DNA of 32,672 nucleotides from an uncultured Porphyromonadaceae bacterium (GTDB taxonomy: Bacteria > Bacteroidota > Bacteroidia > Bacteroidales > Muribaculaceae). The notes beneath the pieces were generated by a model. It saw nothing but the letters and a program-made list of their open reading frames with translations, made no database searches and had not been told where the DNA came from. The stretch spans positions 1-32,672 of the forward strand of contig URTA01000027.1 of NCBI GenBank assembly GCA_900550645.1, read 5' to 3'. Every line of letters starts with the position of its first letter. The stretch's first letter is position 1. The translations under genes and the position numbers were made by a program. Positions 15,219 through 22,516 of the stretch are shown piece after piece.

Positions 15219-16457
15219 TCAGAAATCGTAGATTGGTATGACCTTAATTTTGCGCGACTTCCATTCTATGGTCTCCTGCTGGTCAGAGCTTACAACGAGG
15301 AGGTTGTCGCAGCTGAGTTCTTCTGCCGACTCTGTGAGGGCATCAAGTTCGCGCTTGCGTGTCTTTGCAGATGACATGTCGTAGCATACTTGTATGAGCT
15401 GCTCGACTTTTGTCCCGGTGCGTGTGACGAAATCGATTTCCTTGTCGTTGCGAGAGCGATAGTAGAACAGAGTCCTGCCCGGGATATACCCTCTGCGCAT
15501 CAGTTCCACAAATACTTGGTTTTCCAGCAGCCTTCCGAGATTTGAGTTCACGTTGAATGCTGCGCCTTGCACGAATCCGTTGTCGACCACATATATTTTC
15601 TGCGGAGCTTTGGTCATGATTTTCAGTTTGTTGTTGAAACGCGGCAGGTAGAAGAACAGGTACGGCTCGTTCAGGTATCCGCAGAATTTCCGTGTCGTCG
15701 TCACGCTCGACAGTCCGAGTTCTTTTGTCAGCTCGCTGGCAGTGACGAGGTTGCAGAAGTTGGAGAGCAGGTATGTGGCGAGAGTGTAAAGGTCTGATGT
15801 ATTGCGGACATTGTGCCGCCGTGCCACATCTTTAAGCAGTATCGAGTCAAACAGAGTAGAGAGGTAATTCCTAGTTATGCCGCGAGACTGTATCGTTTCC
15901 GGGTAGCCGCCGTTGCGCAGGTAGTCATCGGCGAGTGCAGAAGCCTGTGCTGTCATGCCCTCTGTGTGCGGATTGACGTTTTTCCAGGCTATGGTTTCAC
16001 CCAGGCTGAACGGCAGCATTTCGATCTGCAGGTAGCGTCCTGTAAGCACTGTAGCCATCTCGCTGCTGAGCATCTTGGCATTGCTGCCGGTGATTATCAG
16101 GTTCTTGCCGCGCCTGTAAAGTTTGCTGACCCACAAGTCCCACTCCGGCAGGTTCTGGACTTCGTCGAGGAGCATGAAGTCATATCCCGGGTACACATCG
16201 TCAAGGACTGACATGGCGAGGTCTTCGTCCCATTTGTCGAGCAGCTGGCTGTCGTCGAAGTTCAGGTACGCGAAATTCCTGCCTCGCAGCATAAGCAATG
16301 CGAAAACAGATTTCCCCACTCGTCTCGGGCCGGTGATTAGTTTGATGAGAGGGTTGCCCAGCAGGTTGTTGGCATTGTAACGTGTTTGCCGCAGCTGGTA
16401 TGGGCGGGACATCAGTTCATCGCGTTCCGCCCGCTGGTTGAGGATTGTCGTTTTCAT
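15219..16457 (-). CDS. AAA ATPase with DUF4143-type C-terminus
   Basis: The 412-residue product from 16457 has Walker A GPRRVGKS (43-50), Walker B FMLLDEVQN (94-102) and sensor ITGSNAKML (122-130), then a winged-helix-like middle (T-A-S-E-L-T-K-E-L-G-L-S) and a C-terminal domain with Y-Y-R-S-R-N-D-K-E-I-D-F-V. Here the expected E-x-K is replaced by Q-V-C-Y, so a nuclease active site looks degraded. A start at 16469 is possible but would lie at the predicted transcription start, so 16457 is preferred. It is monocistronic behind inverted motifs (16491-16546) and TATCTTTGC. It differs clearly in sequence from the ATPase at 3174; role unknown. Confidence 0.87.
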   Translation of the reverse strand: MKTTILNQRAERDELMSRPYQLRQTRYNANNLLGNPLIKLITGPRRVGKSVFALLMLRGRNFAYLNFDDSQLLDKWDEDLAMSVLDDVYPGYDFMLLDEVQNLPEWDLWVSKLYRRGKNLIITGSNAKMLSSEMATVLTGRYLQIEMLPFSLGETIAWKNVNPHTEGMTAQASALADDYLRNGGYPETIQSRGITRNYLSTLFDSILLKDVARRHNVRNTSDLYTLATYLLSNFCNLVTASELTKELGLSSVTTTRKFCGYLNEPYLFFYLPRFNNKLKIMTKAPQKIYVVDNGFVQGAAFNVNSNLGRLLENQVFVELMRRGYIPGRTLFYYRSRNDKEIDFVTRTGTKVEQLIQVCYDMSSAKTRKRELDALTESAEELSCDNLLVVSSDQQETIEWKSRKIKVIPIYDF

Positions 16458-16477
16458 CGTAGGAGGCATTTGTCACC

Positions 16478-16546
16478 GCAAAGATAGCTCTTTTTATCCA
16501 GTAAAAACACTGTAGTGGATAAAATAGTATGTTTTTTATCCACTAC
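16478..16546 (-). promoter_or_regulatory. Promoter with three alternating operator motifs
   Basis: TATCTTTGC lies at 16478-16486 (minus strand). Upstream are three copies of a 13-mer related to TTTTTATCCACTA: 16491-16503 (forward), 16512-16524 (inverted) and 16534-16546 (forward). The last two form a perfect 13-bp inverted repeat with a nine-base spacer. Motif centres are 21 and 22 bp apart, two helical turns. Confidence 0.8.
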
Positions 16547-16576
16547 GGGCATCCTTCCGGCGTGTGTTAGGACTAT

Positions 16577-17791
16577 CTATTGAATTATGTATCGCTCACT
16601 TTCAGGAAACAGAAGCTGGCGAGCCTTTCGTGTTATCTTGAAGCTGTATGTGTCGCCGTTTCCAGAAGGGCGGCATAGCATAAGGTCAACGGTTATGCCT
16701 CCTTGTTCAAGCAGCGTGTCGAATTGTGCGGGAAGCGGGTTCTTGGTATGTTCGATTTCAGTGCAGCGGAAATATTCATTGCCGCCAATATTTTGTGTTT
16801 CAACTTCAATCCAAAATGTTTCCTTGTGTTTTGACAATAACCGCTCGTGGAGTTTTGACAGCCGCCATGCCGCAATATCTTGCACTTTGACATAAGTACA
16901 AGATGTCTCAGGCACAAGTAAGAACTCGTCAATCTCAAGGATGCCTTTGGGCAAATCGATGCCAAGTCCGAGCATTTGAGCATTCGGGTTTGTTGCAGAT
17001 AATGTGACTTGGAGTGTTTTGGAGGAATGTCCTGAGGGTATGTATCCGTATTTTGATACGATGTCCTTGCTGTTCTTGAAACGGCTGATGCTCCAGTCTG
17101 GAGCCTGTGTGAATAGGGCGTTGCGCACTTTTGCCATCTCTCTATGGCTTTTGAGTTCTATGCCTTTGTAGTCGGGCGATTTTGATGAGTTCATGCTTAT
17201 GCCCAAAAGAGACTCCACAGTTCGTCCGATGCCAGTGTCTGCGAGTTTTTCGGAAATTACCCAATCTCCCATTCGTTCTCGTATTAGACCAAGAAGCTCT
17301 TGGCTGACACACGATTTTGAATCTCGGATTCTATCTACCAATAATTTTAGAGGTGTGTCAACTGGAGACTTGCACACAGAGGGAATATCGACCAAAGAAA
17401 GATTTACTACATATAACAACCCCTTTTCGGCTATTAAGGCAAATATGTCGTTGGGACGCAAAAACTCAACACCTCTGACTTTGTTTACCCACATTCGTGG
17501 GTCTCCCTTTTTGGTCATCGGACGGTACAGGGATGTGCGAGTGAGTATTTGGCTTGTTTCTGTAAGTATGTATGTTTCGACAAGGCGTTTCCCGAGTTCT
17601 CCCTGAGGCTGGTTTTCATAGTCGTGGATACCATTGTCCTTGAGGTATACTCTTACTGGAGCAGTAGCATCAAGAATACTCTTTTTAAGACCAGTTTCTG
17701 TGACTTGTATTGTTGAACATTCAACTTGTTGGTCAACAAGGAATTTCAAGTTCCTTGTCTCAAAATCATTGAAGGGTCGCATGTGTATCAT
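16577..17791 (-). CDS. Type II restriction endonuclease, MvaI/BcnI-like, N-terminally extended
   Basis: The 404-residue product has a family signature at 187-197 (GIGRTVESLLG), then N-S-S-K-S-P-D-Y-K-G-I-E-L-K-S with Asp207, Glu212 and Lys214, the PD-(D/E)XK core of MvaI/BcnI-type enzymes (PF15515). Known members cut CC(A/T)GG- or CC(C/G)GG-type sites; a related target is likely. They are about 240 residues long, so the first ~160 residues here are an extra domain, perhaps for DNA recognition or effector-site binding. The gene starts four bases after the methyltransferase stop and is co-transcribed with it, the safe order in which modification comes first. Confidence 0.85.
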   Translation of the reverse strand: MIHMRPFNDFETRNLKFLVDQQVECSTIQVTETGLKKSILDATAPVRVYLKDNGIHDYENQPQGELGKRLVETYILTETSQILTRTSLYRPMTKKGDPRMWVNKVRGVEFLRPNDIFALIAEKGLLYVVNLSLVDIPSVCKSPVDTPLKLLVDRIRDSKSCVSQELLGLIRERMGDWVISEKLADTGIGRTVESLLGISMNSSKSPDYKGIELKSHREMAKVRNALFTQAPDWSISRFKNSKDIVSKYGYIPSGHSSKTLQVTLSATNPNAQMLGLGIDLPKGILEIDEFLLVPETSCTYVKVQDIAAWRLSKLHERLLSKHKETFWIEVETQNIGGNEYFRCTEIEHTKNPLPAQFDTLLEQGGITVDLMLCRPSGNGDTYSFKITRKARQLLFPESERYIIQ

Positions 17792-17795
17792 GGCT

Positions 17796-19676
17796 TCATA
17801 GTCTTATTGTATTCAGGATAACCTCTGCAATCGCTTTTGCCATCAGCGGAGGAACAGCGTTGCCAACCAGAGTGAACTGAGGTATTTCAGACTTGCGCTT
17901 GTTCCCGCCGGTTTGGCGTTTGCCTTGGAACACAAACGAATCGTCGAATGACTGCAGACGTGCCATTTCTCTGACAGTCATGGCTCTGTGTGCGGAGTAG
18001 TGTATGAAGTCATCTGGCATTGTTACTACGGTAGGGCTTTGCCCGGCGGGGTTGAGGACTGTGTAATTGCGTTTATTTGAGCTTACGCCGTTGCGTGTAA
18101 GTTCCTCTTTGCATCTTTCGTCATATACCCCATGTTTGGCGATGATTGACAGCCGTTTCATCACCTCTTCGCTTTGTGAACTTGTTTGGTGATTATACAA
18201 TGCTTGTTCTCCCATGAATATGTTCTCTTGAAGGTCTGACAAAGAGCGGACGTAGAAAGGGTCGTAGTCGAATACAAATCGGTGCGAAAAACGACCTGTT
18301 TTTGACCATTCGGCGTATGTCCGTGCCAAGGGTGAATCGGAAATATGCCCGGAAACTTCGCGAGTGCGTATCAGTGGCTCGAAATTATCAATGATCCGCC
18401 GCTGCCCATAATTAGTTTCTGTTACACCGTTGCCTATGAAATCAAGGTCGTTCAATGCTTCATAAACCGATACTCTTTCGTCACGCTTGATTGTCGGCGG
18501 AATTTCGTCGATTAGAGGCTGGTCTTTGCGGCATCCTATGAAAAGAACGCGTTCACGGTTTTGTGGCACGCCATAGTCTGCCGAGTTGACCACAATAGGG
18601 CGGTCAACTTGATATAGCTGTAGCTCTCTTAATAAGATGTCAAACTCTTCGGAAGAACCGTCAGCTTCGGCAAAGTTGCGCAGATGCTCGAAAATTTCGT
18701 CGAGTGAGCAGGAATACAGGCATATCATGCTCTTAAGTTCCTGAGCATCATCATCGTTGCCGAAATTGAAACTGTCGATGGCTGCAAGTATTGAAGCAAT
18801 GACTGAGTTGTCATCTATCAACGACAGAAAGTCGTTGATTCTGTTCGCGAAAGCATCATTGTCAATGTCGGCAAATGTTTTGAGCTTGACGATTTTGTCT
18901 GTAATCTCGTTGCGCTGTTCCACTGCACGCAGTATGTTGAGGCCATGCCGTATGGTGCAGATGTTGGGGTCTGACTTGCTGAGGCGGTAGCCGATTCTCC
19001 GTGTAGTGGCTTTGAACTGGCTTTCGATATGCTGAAAAAAGCGTTCTCTGTTTGAGAGTGCTTTTTCGTCATCGTTCACTTCCATCTGTATTTTGCACAT
19101 ATAGCAATTGCGGACAAATGCTGAAGCTTTGCGGTTGAGAAGACCATCAATGTACAGGAGCATTGGTGGAAGGACTGTATCGTCTATTATGGAACGAATT
19201 TCTCGCATTATGGCAGATTTGAAATGCCCCTTGTCCTTGGTGAGCAGGCCTTTTACATTCTCCATAACGAAATATTTCGGGCGCAGCTTGCGTATCACTT
19301 TGAGGTAATGCAGGAAAAGGTTGTCTCGTCTGTCGAAACGTCTGCGCCGCCCGGAAAGGCTGAAAGACTGGCAACTCGGGCCGCCAGTGACTACATCCAC
19401 TTCTGCACCATTGAGCATGTCAAGCAGGTTTTGCAGAAAATCATCGTCCATGATGTCTTGTGTCAGGAACTTTGTGTCAAGCCCGAATTGGCGGTTGTAG
19501 CGGACTGTGTGTGTCAGTTCGCAGTTCTCGTTTATGTCGCTTGCCAACAAGAACTTGAAATACTTTGTGGTTGTATACGCTTGGAGAAACCCTTCGCTTA
19601 TCCCACCTGCTCCAGCAAACAGGTCTACGAATGTAACGGCTTTCTTCCCATTGAGAAAATCTTTTCTTTCAGACAT
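17796..19676 (-). CDS. C5-cytosine DNA methyltransferase of the restriction-modification pair
   Basis: The 626-residue product carries motif I DLFAGAGG (18-25), motif IV G-G-P-S-C-Q-S-F-S with catalytic Cys102, motif VI ENV (139-141), motif VIII QNRERVLFIG (372-381) and a C-terminal Q-F-T-L-V-G-N-A-V-P-P. It transfers methyl groups to cytosine C5 at the site cut by the adjacent endonuclease. Motif IV has Ser where Pro is usual before Cys. About 215 residues (145-360) lie between motifs VI and VIII, much more than normal, with C-Y-M-C at 191-194 and helical content; this insert may be a regulatory or DNA-binding domain. It is led by TATATTTGC at 19698-19706, part of a 31-bp segment duplicated at 20090. 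Confidence 0.92.
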   Translation of the reverse strand: MSERKDFLNGKKAVTFVDLFAGAGGISEGFLQAYTTTKYFKFLLASDINENCELTHTVRYNRQFGLDTKFLTQDIMDDDFLQNLLDMLNGAEVDVVTGGPSCQSFSLSGRRRRFDRRDNLFLHYLKVIRKLRPKYFVMENVKGLLTKDKGHFKSAIMREIRSIIDDTVLPPMLLYIDGLLNRKASAFVRNCYMCKIQMEVNDDEKALSNRERFFQHIESQFKATTRRIGYRLSKSDPNICTIRHGLNILRAVEQRNEITDKIVKLKTFADIDNDAFANRINDFLSLIDDNSVIASILAAIDSFNFGNDDDAQELKSMICLYSCSLDEIFEHLRNFAEADGSSEEFDILLRELQLYQVDRPIVVNSADYGVPQNRERVLFIGCRKDQPLIDEIPPTIKRDERVSVYEALNDLDFIGNGVTETNYGQRRIIDNFEPLIRTREVSGHISDSPLARTYAEWSKTGRFSHRFVFDYDPFYVRSLSDLQENIFMGEQALYNHQTSSQSEEVMKRLSIIAKHGVYDERCKEELTRNGVSSNKRNYTVLNPAGQSPTVVTMPDDFIHYSAHRAMTVREMARLQSFDDSFVFQGKRQTGGNKRKSEIPQFTLVGNAVPPLMAKAIAEVILNTIRL

Positions 19677-19692
19677 CGGCGGAACTTTTATG

Positions 19693-19723
19693 TGACCGCA
19701 AATATACTACAATTTATTGGATT
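19693..19723 (-). repeat. 31-bp repeat copy 1, promoter of the methyltransferase
   Basis: Identical to 20090-20120 except two bases. On the minus strand it contains TATATTTGC (19698-19706), the -7 box that gives a leader of about 15 bases before the methyltransferase start at 19676. Confidence 0.85.
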
Positions 19724-19777
19724 TTGGAAGTCAACGGTGGCGGGAGAATTTGCGACAGTTGCTCTTGGATTAACTCT

Positions 19778-20074
19778 TTATCGTATGACATAGATTGCGT
19801 CTTTTTCTATCTGTGCAAGGAAGAAACTCCTCAGGTTGGTGTGCCGGCGTATTACGTCCACCGGGCTTCCTGTGAGTTTCTCGAGATACCGTTTCAGTCC
19901 GAGGACGAGTGTCGCTTTTGCTGGCATGTCAACACACACGTCCACGTCGCTGTCGGGGGAGTTGTCGCCTCGTGCCATCGATCCGAACAGGCACAATGAC
20001 TTTACCCCGTATTTTTCGCGGATTTGGGGCGCAGCCTCGGTGAGGCGTTCTATGCATTGTTGCCGTGTACACAT
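19778..20074 (-). CDS. MNT-type nucleotidyltransferase (antitoxin-like)
   Basis: The 98-residue product has the minimal nucleotidyltransferase core: L-F-G-S-M-A-R-G (29-36), D-S-D-V-D-V (41-46, Asp43 and Asp45 as metal ligands) and a third Asp at 73 (P-V-D-V-I). MNT proteins usually act as AMPylating antitoxins paired with a HEPN RNase toxin. No HEPN gene is present next to it, so it is orphan here. The start at 20074 is set by the promoter: the ATG at 20098 lies inside the -7 box (20095-20103). It stands upstream of the restriction-modification genes with a nearly identical promoter, suggesting joint control. Confidence 0.82.
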   Translation of the reverse strand: MCTRQQCIERLTEAAPQIREKYGVKSLCLFGSMARGDNSPDSDVDVCVDMPAKATLVLGLKRYLEKLTGSPVDVIRRHTNLRSFFLAQIEKDAIYVIR

Positions 20075-20089
20075 ATTGGTAGGGTTGTA

Positions 20090-20120
20090 TGACTGCAAAT
20101 ATACGACAATTTATTGGATT
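20090..20120 (-). repeat. 31-bp repeat copy 2, promoter of the MNT gene
   Basis: Differs from 19693-19723 at two of 31 positions; the copies are 397 bp apart in the same orientation and flank the MNT gene. It contains TATATTTGC (20095-20103), which decides the start of that gene. Confidence 0.85.
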
Positions 20121-20132
20121 GGCCGGGGCGCG

Positions 20133-20921
20133 TCAGCGGGCGGCGTGGGCGCGGGCGTAGTCGCGCCATACGGCGGCGTTGGACTCGGGCGTTATCTGCC
20201 GCCACTCGTCGTCGTCAAACGCGGTGGCGCTGAGTTCCTTGAGAAGGTTGCCGTATATGGTGACTGACCGTGTGGAAATCGCCGACCAGTCGGCTTTGAA
20301 TGCGTACTGGTATGCCATTCCATAGACGGGTTCGTCCATGCCGAGGGCATCCATAGCCTCGTTTCGCACTTCTGGGGATTCGTGGATTACGCGCACCCAC
20401 ATCACCTGACAACCGTCAGCACCTTTCTCCGGCGGCCACATACAGTATGTCCTGTCGCCGAGCGAGTATATTTCCGGGTCGCCTGACGAAGCCACCTCCG
20501 TGGTCGTTTTTTCCTGTTCCTTCATCTTTCGGGCGAAGTTTCTCCAGATCTCCGCATTCGACTCTACGACTACATATTCCCATGAGTCATCGTCAAAGCT
20601 GTATGAGTCAATTACTTCGTCTTTCTCGCCGTACAGGGTGATGGCGTTATTGGTAAACATGGTCCAATCCGCGTTGTAAACGCACAGGAACTTGGCGGTG
20701 TATACCTCTTCGTCCATGCCGTACTTCTCGGCTGCCGACTGTCGGGCGGCGTGGGTGTCGTAGGTCATCTTGATCCACGCATGGTGGTTGTCGCCGACGT
20801 TTTCGACAGTGTCATATATGTAGTGCGTCACGCCGTTTTTCGAGAACATCTCGATCCAGTCGCCGGCGAAGGCGAGCAGCGGCAGCATTGCTGCCATAAG
20901 CGTCATGAGCAGTTTCTTCAT
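20133..20921 (-). CDS. Secreted protein with two tandem homologous domains
   Basis: From 20921 the product has 262 residues: MKKLLMTLMAAMLPLLAFA is a clear signal peptide ending in A-F-A. The mature part has two copies of a ~90-residue domain: the first with W-I-K-M-T-Y, Y-G-M-D-E-E-V-Y, D-W-T-M-F, F-D-D-D-S-W and E-S-N-A-E-I-W-R-N-F-A-R, the second with W-V-R-V-I-H, L-G-M-D-E-P-V-Y, D-W-S-A-I, F-D-D-D-E-W and E-S-N-A-A-V-W-R-D-Y-A-R. It resembles a surface-adhesin E type family, weakly. The upstream ATG at 20942 lies in the -7 box, so 20921 is the start. Periplasmic or outer-membrane location is likely; function unknown. Confidence 0.8.
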   Translation of the reverse strand: MKKLLMTLMAAMLPLLAFAGDWIEMFSKNGVTHYIYDTVENVGDNHHAWIKMTYDTHAARQSAAEKYGMDEEVYTAKFLCVYNADWTMFTNNAITLYGEKDEVIDSYSFDDDSWEYVVVESNAEIWRNFARKMKEQEKTTTEVASSGDPEIYSLGDRTYCMWPPEKGADGCQVMWVRVIHESPEVRNEAMDALGMDEPVYGMAYQYAFKADWSAISTRSVTIYGNLLKELSATAFDDDEWRQITPESNAAVWRDYARAHAAR

Positions 20922-20938
20922 ATTGTGCTGATTTTGCC

Positions 20939-20971
20939 TCAAAGTTACTCATTATAGTCTAAATAACCAAA
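20939..20971 (-). promoter_or_regulatory. Promoter of the two-domain secreted protein
   Basis: Minus-strand TTTG (20968-20971), 20-base spacer and TAACTTTGA (20939-20947). The transcript would begin about ten bases before the ATG at 20921, which fixes that start. Confidence 0.75.
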
Positions 20972-21115
20972 ATTCTGCGTGGTTTTCTGCATATTTCGGG
21001 GTGATCGGGGTTGTTGCGGCATCGGGGGGCGGCAGAAAAATCGGCTGGGGGTGTGTGGGTGTGCGGAAAAATGACTAATTTTGGGGTGGAAAATCAACCT
21101 TGTAAAACGAATATC

Positions 21116-22312
21116 ATGTATAAGAATTTCAAGAGCTACCTTACCAAGGAGCTGCAAGACATCAAGGATGCAGGATTGTACAAGAACGAGCGTATCATCA
21201 CCACCCCGCAGCGTGCCGGCATCGCCGTGGAGAACACCAATGGCGAAGTGCTCAACTTCTGCGCCAACAACTATCTCGGGCTTTCTGACAACCAGCGTCT
21301 TATCGATGCTGCCAAGAAGACTATGGACCGTCGCGGCTACGGCATGTCGTCGGTTCGCTTCATCTGTGGCACACAGGATATGCACAAGGAGCTGGAACGC
21401 GCCATTTCTGACTATTTCCACACCGAGGACACCATATTGTATGCCGCTTGCTTCGACGCCAACGGCGGCCTGTTCGAGCCGTTGTTCGGCCCGGAGGATG
21501 CCATCATCTCTGACGCGCTGAACCATGCCTCTATCATCGACGGCGTGCGTCTGTGCAAGGCCAAGCGTCTGCGCTATGCCAATGCCGACATGGCAGACCT
21601 GGAGCGTTGCCTGAAGGAGGCGCAGGACTGCCGTTTCCGCATCATCGCTACTGACGGCGTGTTCTCAATGGACGGCAACGTTGCCCCGATGGACAAGATC
21701 TGCGAGCTGGCAGAGAAGTATGACGCGCTTGTAATGGTGGACGAGAGCCACTCTGCAGGTGTCGTTGGCCCGACTGGCCACGGTGTGGCTGAGCAGTTCA
21801 ACTGCTACGGCAAGATTGACATTTTCACCGGTACTCTCGGCAAGTCATTCGGCGGTGCAATGGGCGGTTTCACTACTGGCCCGAAGGAGATAATCGACAT
21901 GCTCCGTCAGCGTTCACGCCCCTACCTGTTCTCCAACTCTGTGGCTCCCTCTATCGTCGGCGCAAGCATCGAGATGTTCAAGATGCTCGGCGAGAGCGAT
22001 GACCTGCACACCCGCCTGATGGACAACGTGACCTATTTCCGCGACAAGATGCTCGCTGCCGGCTTCGACATCAAGCCGACCCAGTCCGCTATCTGCGCCG
22101 TGATGCTCTACGACGCCAAGCTGTCGCAGGACTTCGCCGCCGAGATGCAGAAAGAGGGCATCTATGTGACTGGCTTCTACTATCCCGTTGTTCCGAAGGG
22201 GCAGGCACGCATCCGCGTGCAGCTCTCTGCCGGCCACAACCGTGAGCAGCTCGACCGCGCCATTGCCGCATTCATCAAGGTGGGCAAGAAGCTCGGCGTG
22301 CTCAAAGGCTGA
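21116..22312 (+). CDS. kbl: Glycine C-acetyltransferase (2-amino-3-ketobutyrate CoA ligase)
   Basis: A PLP enzyme of the alpha-oxoamine synthase family; it splits 2-amino-3-ketobutyrate with CoA to glycine and acetyl-CoA in threonine breakdown. The 398-residue length matches Kbl. Visible are N-N-Y-L-G-L-S near 47, the D-E-S-H-S-A-G motif near 208 for PLP contacts, and G-T-L-G-K-S-F-G-G-A-M-G-G with the Schiff-base lysine near 244. The start at 21116 is typical (M-Y-K-N-F); an upstream extension to 21011 is not coding-like. TAATTTTGG at 21076-21084 is a possible -7 box. No threonine dehydrogenase gene lies in the window. A clear terminator follows at 22351. Confidence 0.93.
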   Translation: MYKNFKSYLTKELQDIKDAGLYKNERIITTPQRAGIAVENTNGEVLNFCANNYLGLSDNQRLIDAAKKTMDRRGYGMSSVRFICGTQDMHKELERAISDYFHTEDTILYAACFDANGGLFEPLFGPEDAIISDALNHASIIDGVRLCKAKRLRYANADMADLERCLKEAQDCRFRIIATDGVFSMDGNVAPMDKICELAEKYDALVMVDESHSAGVVGPTGHGVAEQFNCYGKIDIFTGTLGKSFGGAMGGFTTGPKEIIDMLRQRSRPYLFSNSVAPSIVGASIEMFKMLGESDDLHTRLMDNVTYFRDKMLAAGFDIKPTQSAICAVMLYDAKLSQDFAAEMQKEGIYVTGFYYPVVPKGQARIRVQLSAGHNREQLDRAIAAFIKVGKKLGVLKG

Positions 22313-22350
22313 AACACTCACACCGGCATAGCCGGCAAATGACCATAAAA

Positions 22351-22380
22351 GGGACATGCCAACTGGCGTGTCTCCTTTTT
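22351..22380 (+). terminator. Terminator of kbl
   Basis: GGGACATGCC (22351-22360), loop AACT, GGCGTGTCTCC and five Ts. Ten pairs with two wobbles, 39 bases after the stop. Confidence 0.88.
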
Positions 22381-22433
22381 ATATAGTCAAATTTGTGCTT
22401 GATATGCAGCTGATAATTAGGTATTTATGAAAG

Positions 22434-22490
22434 TTGCTCTTTCTAAAGAACAAAATTGAGGTAAAATTGCTCTTTGGAAAGAGCAAAATT
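22434..22490 (+). repeat. Two 33-bp-spaced palindromes upstream of an ATPase gene
   Basis: TTGCTCTTTGGAAAGAGCAA (22467-22486) is a 20-base palindrome with nine-base perfect arms. A slightly degraded copy begins 33 bp upstream at 22434. Both are followed by AAATT. The inner copy covers the -33 region of the promoter. The spacing equals that of the unrelated motif upstream of the ATPase at 3174. Confidence 0.85.
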
Positions 22491-22493
22491 TTG

Positions 22494-22502
22494 TACCTTT
22501 GC
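22494..22502 (+). promoter_or_regulatory. -7 box for the ATPase at 22517
   Basis: TACCTTTGC matches TAnnTTTGC; transcription would start near 22509. TTTG at 22473-22476 sits 17 bases upstream in the palindrome. This rules out the in-frame ATG at 22499 as start. Confidence 0.8.
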
Positions 22503-22516
22503 AGAAAGTCATTCGT

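Noticed and set aside
22499..22516. Upstream ATG starts in the ATPase (22499), MNT (20098) and two-domain protein (20942)
   Set aside because: Each lies within the predicted -7 promoter box, upstream of the transcription start, so it cannot be used from that promoter.
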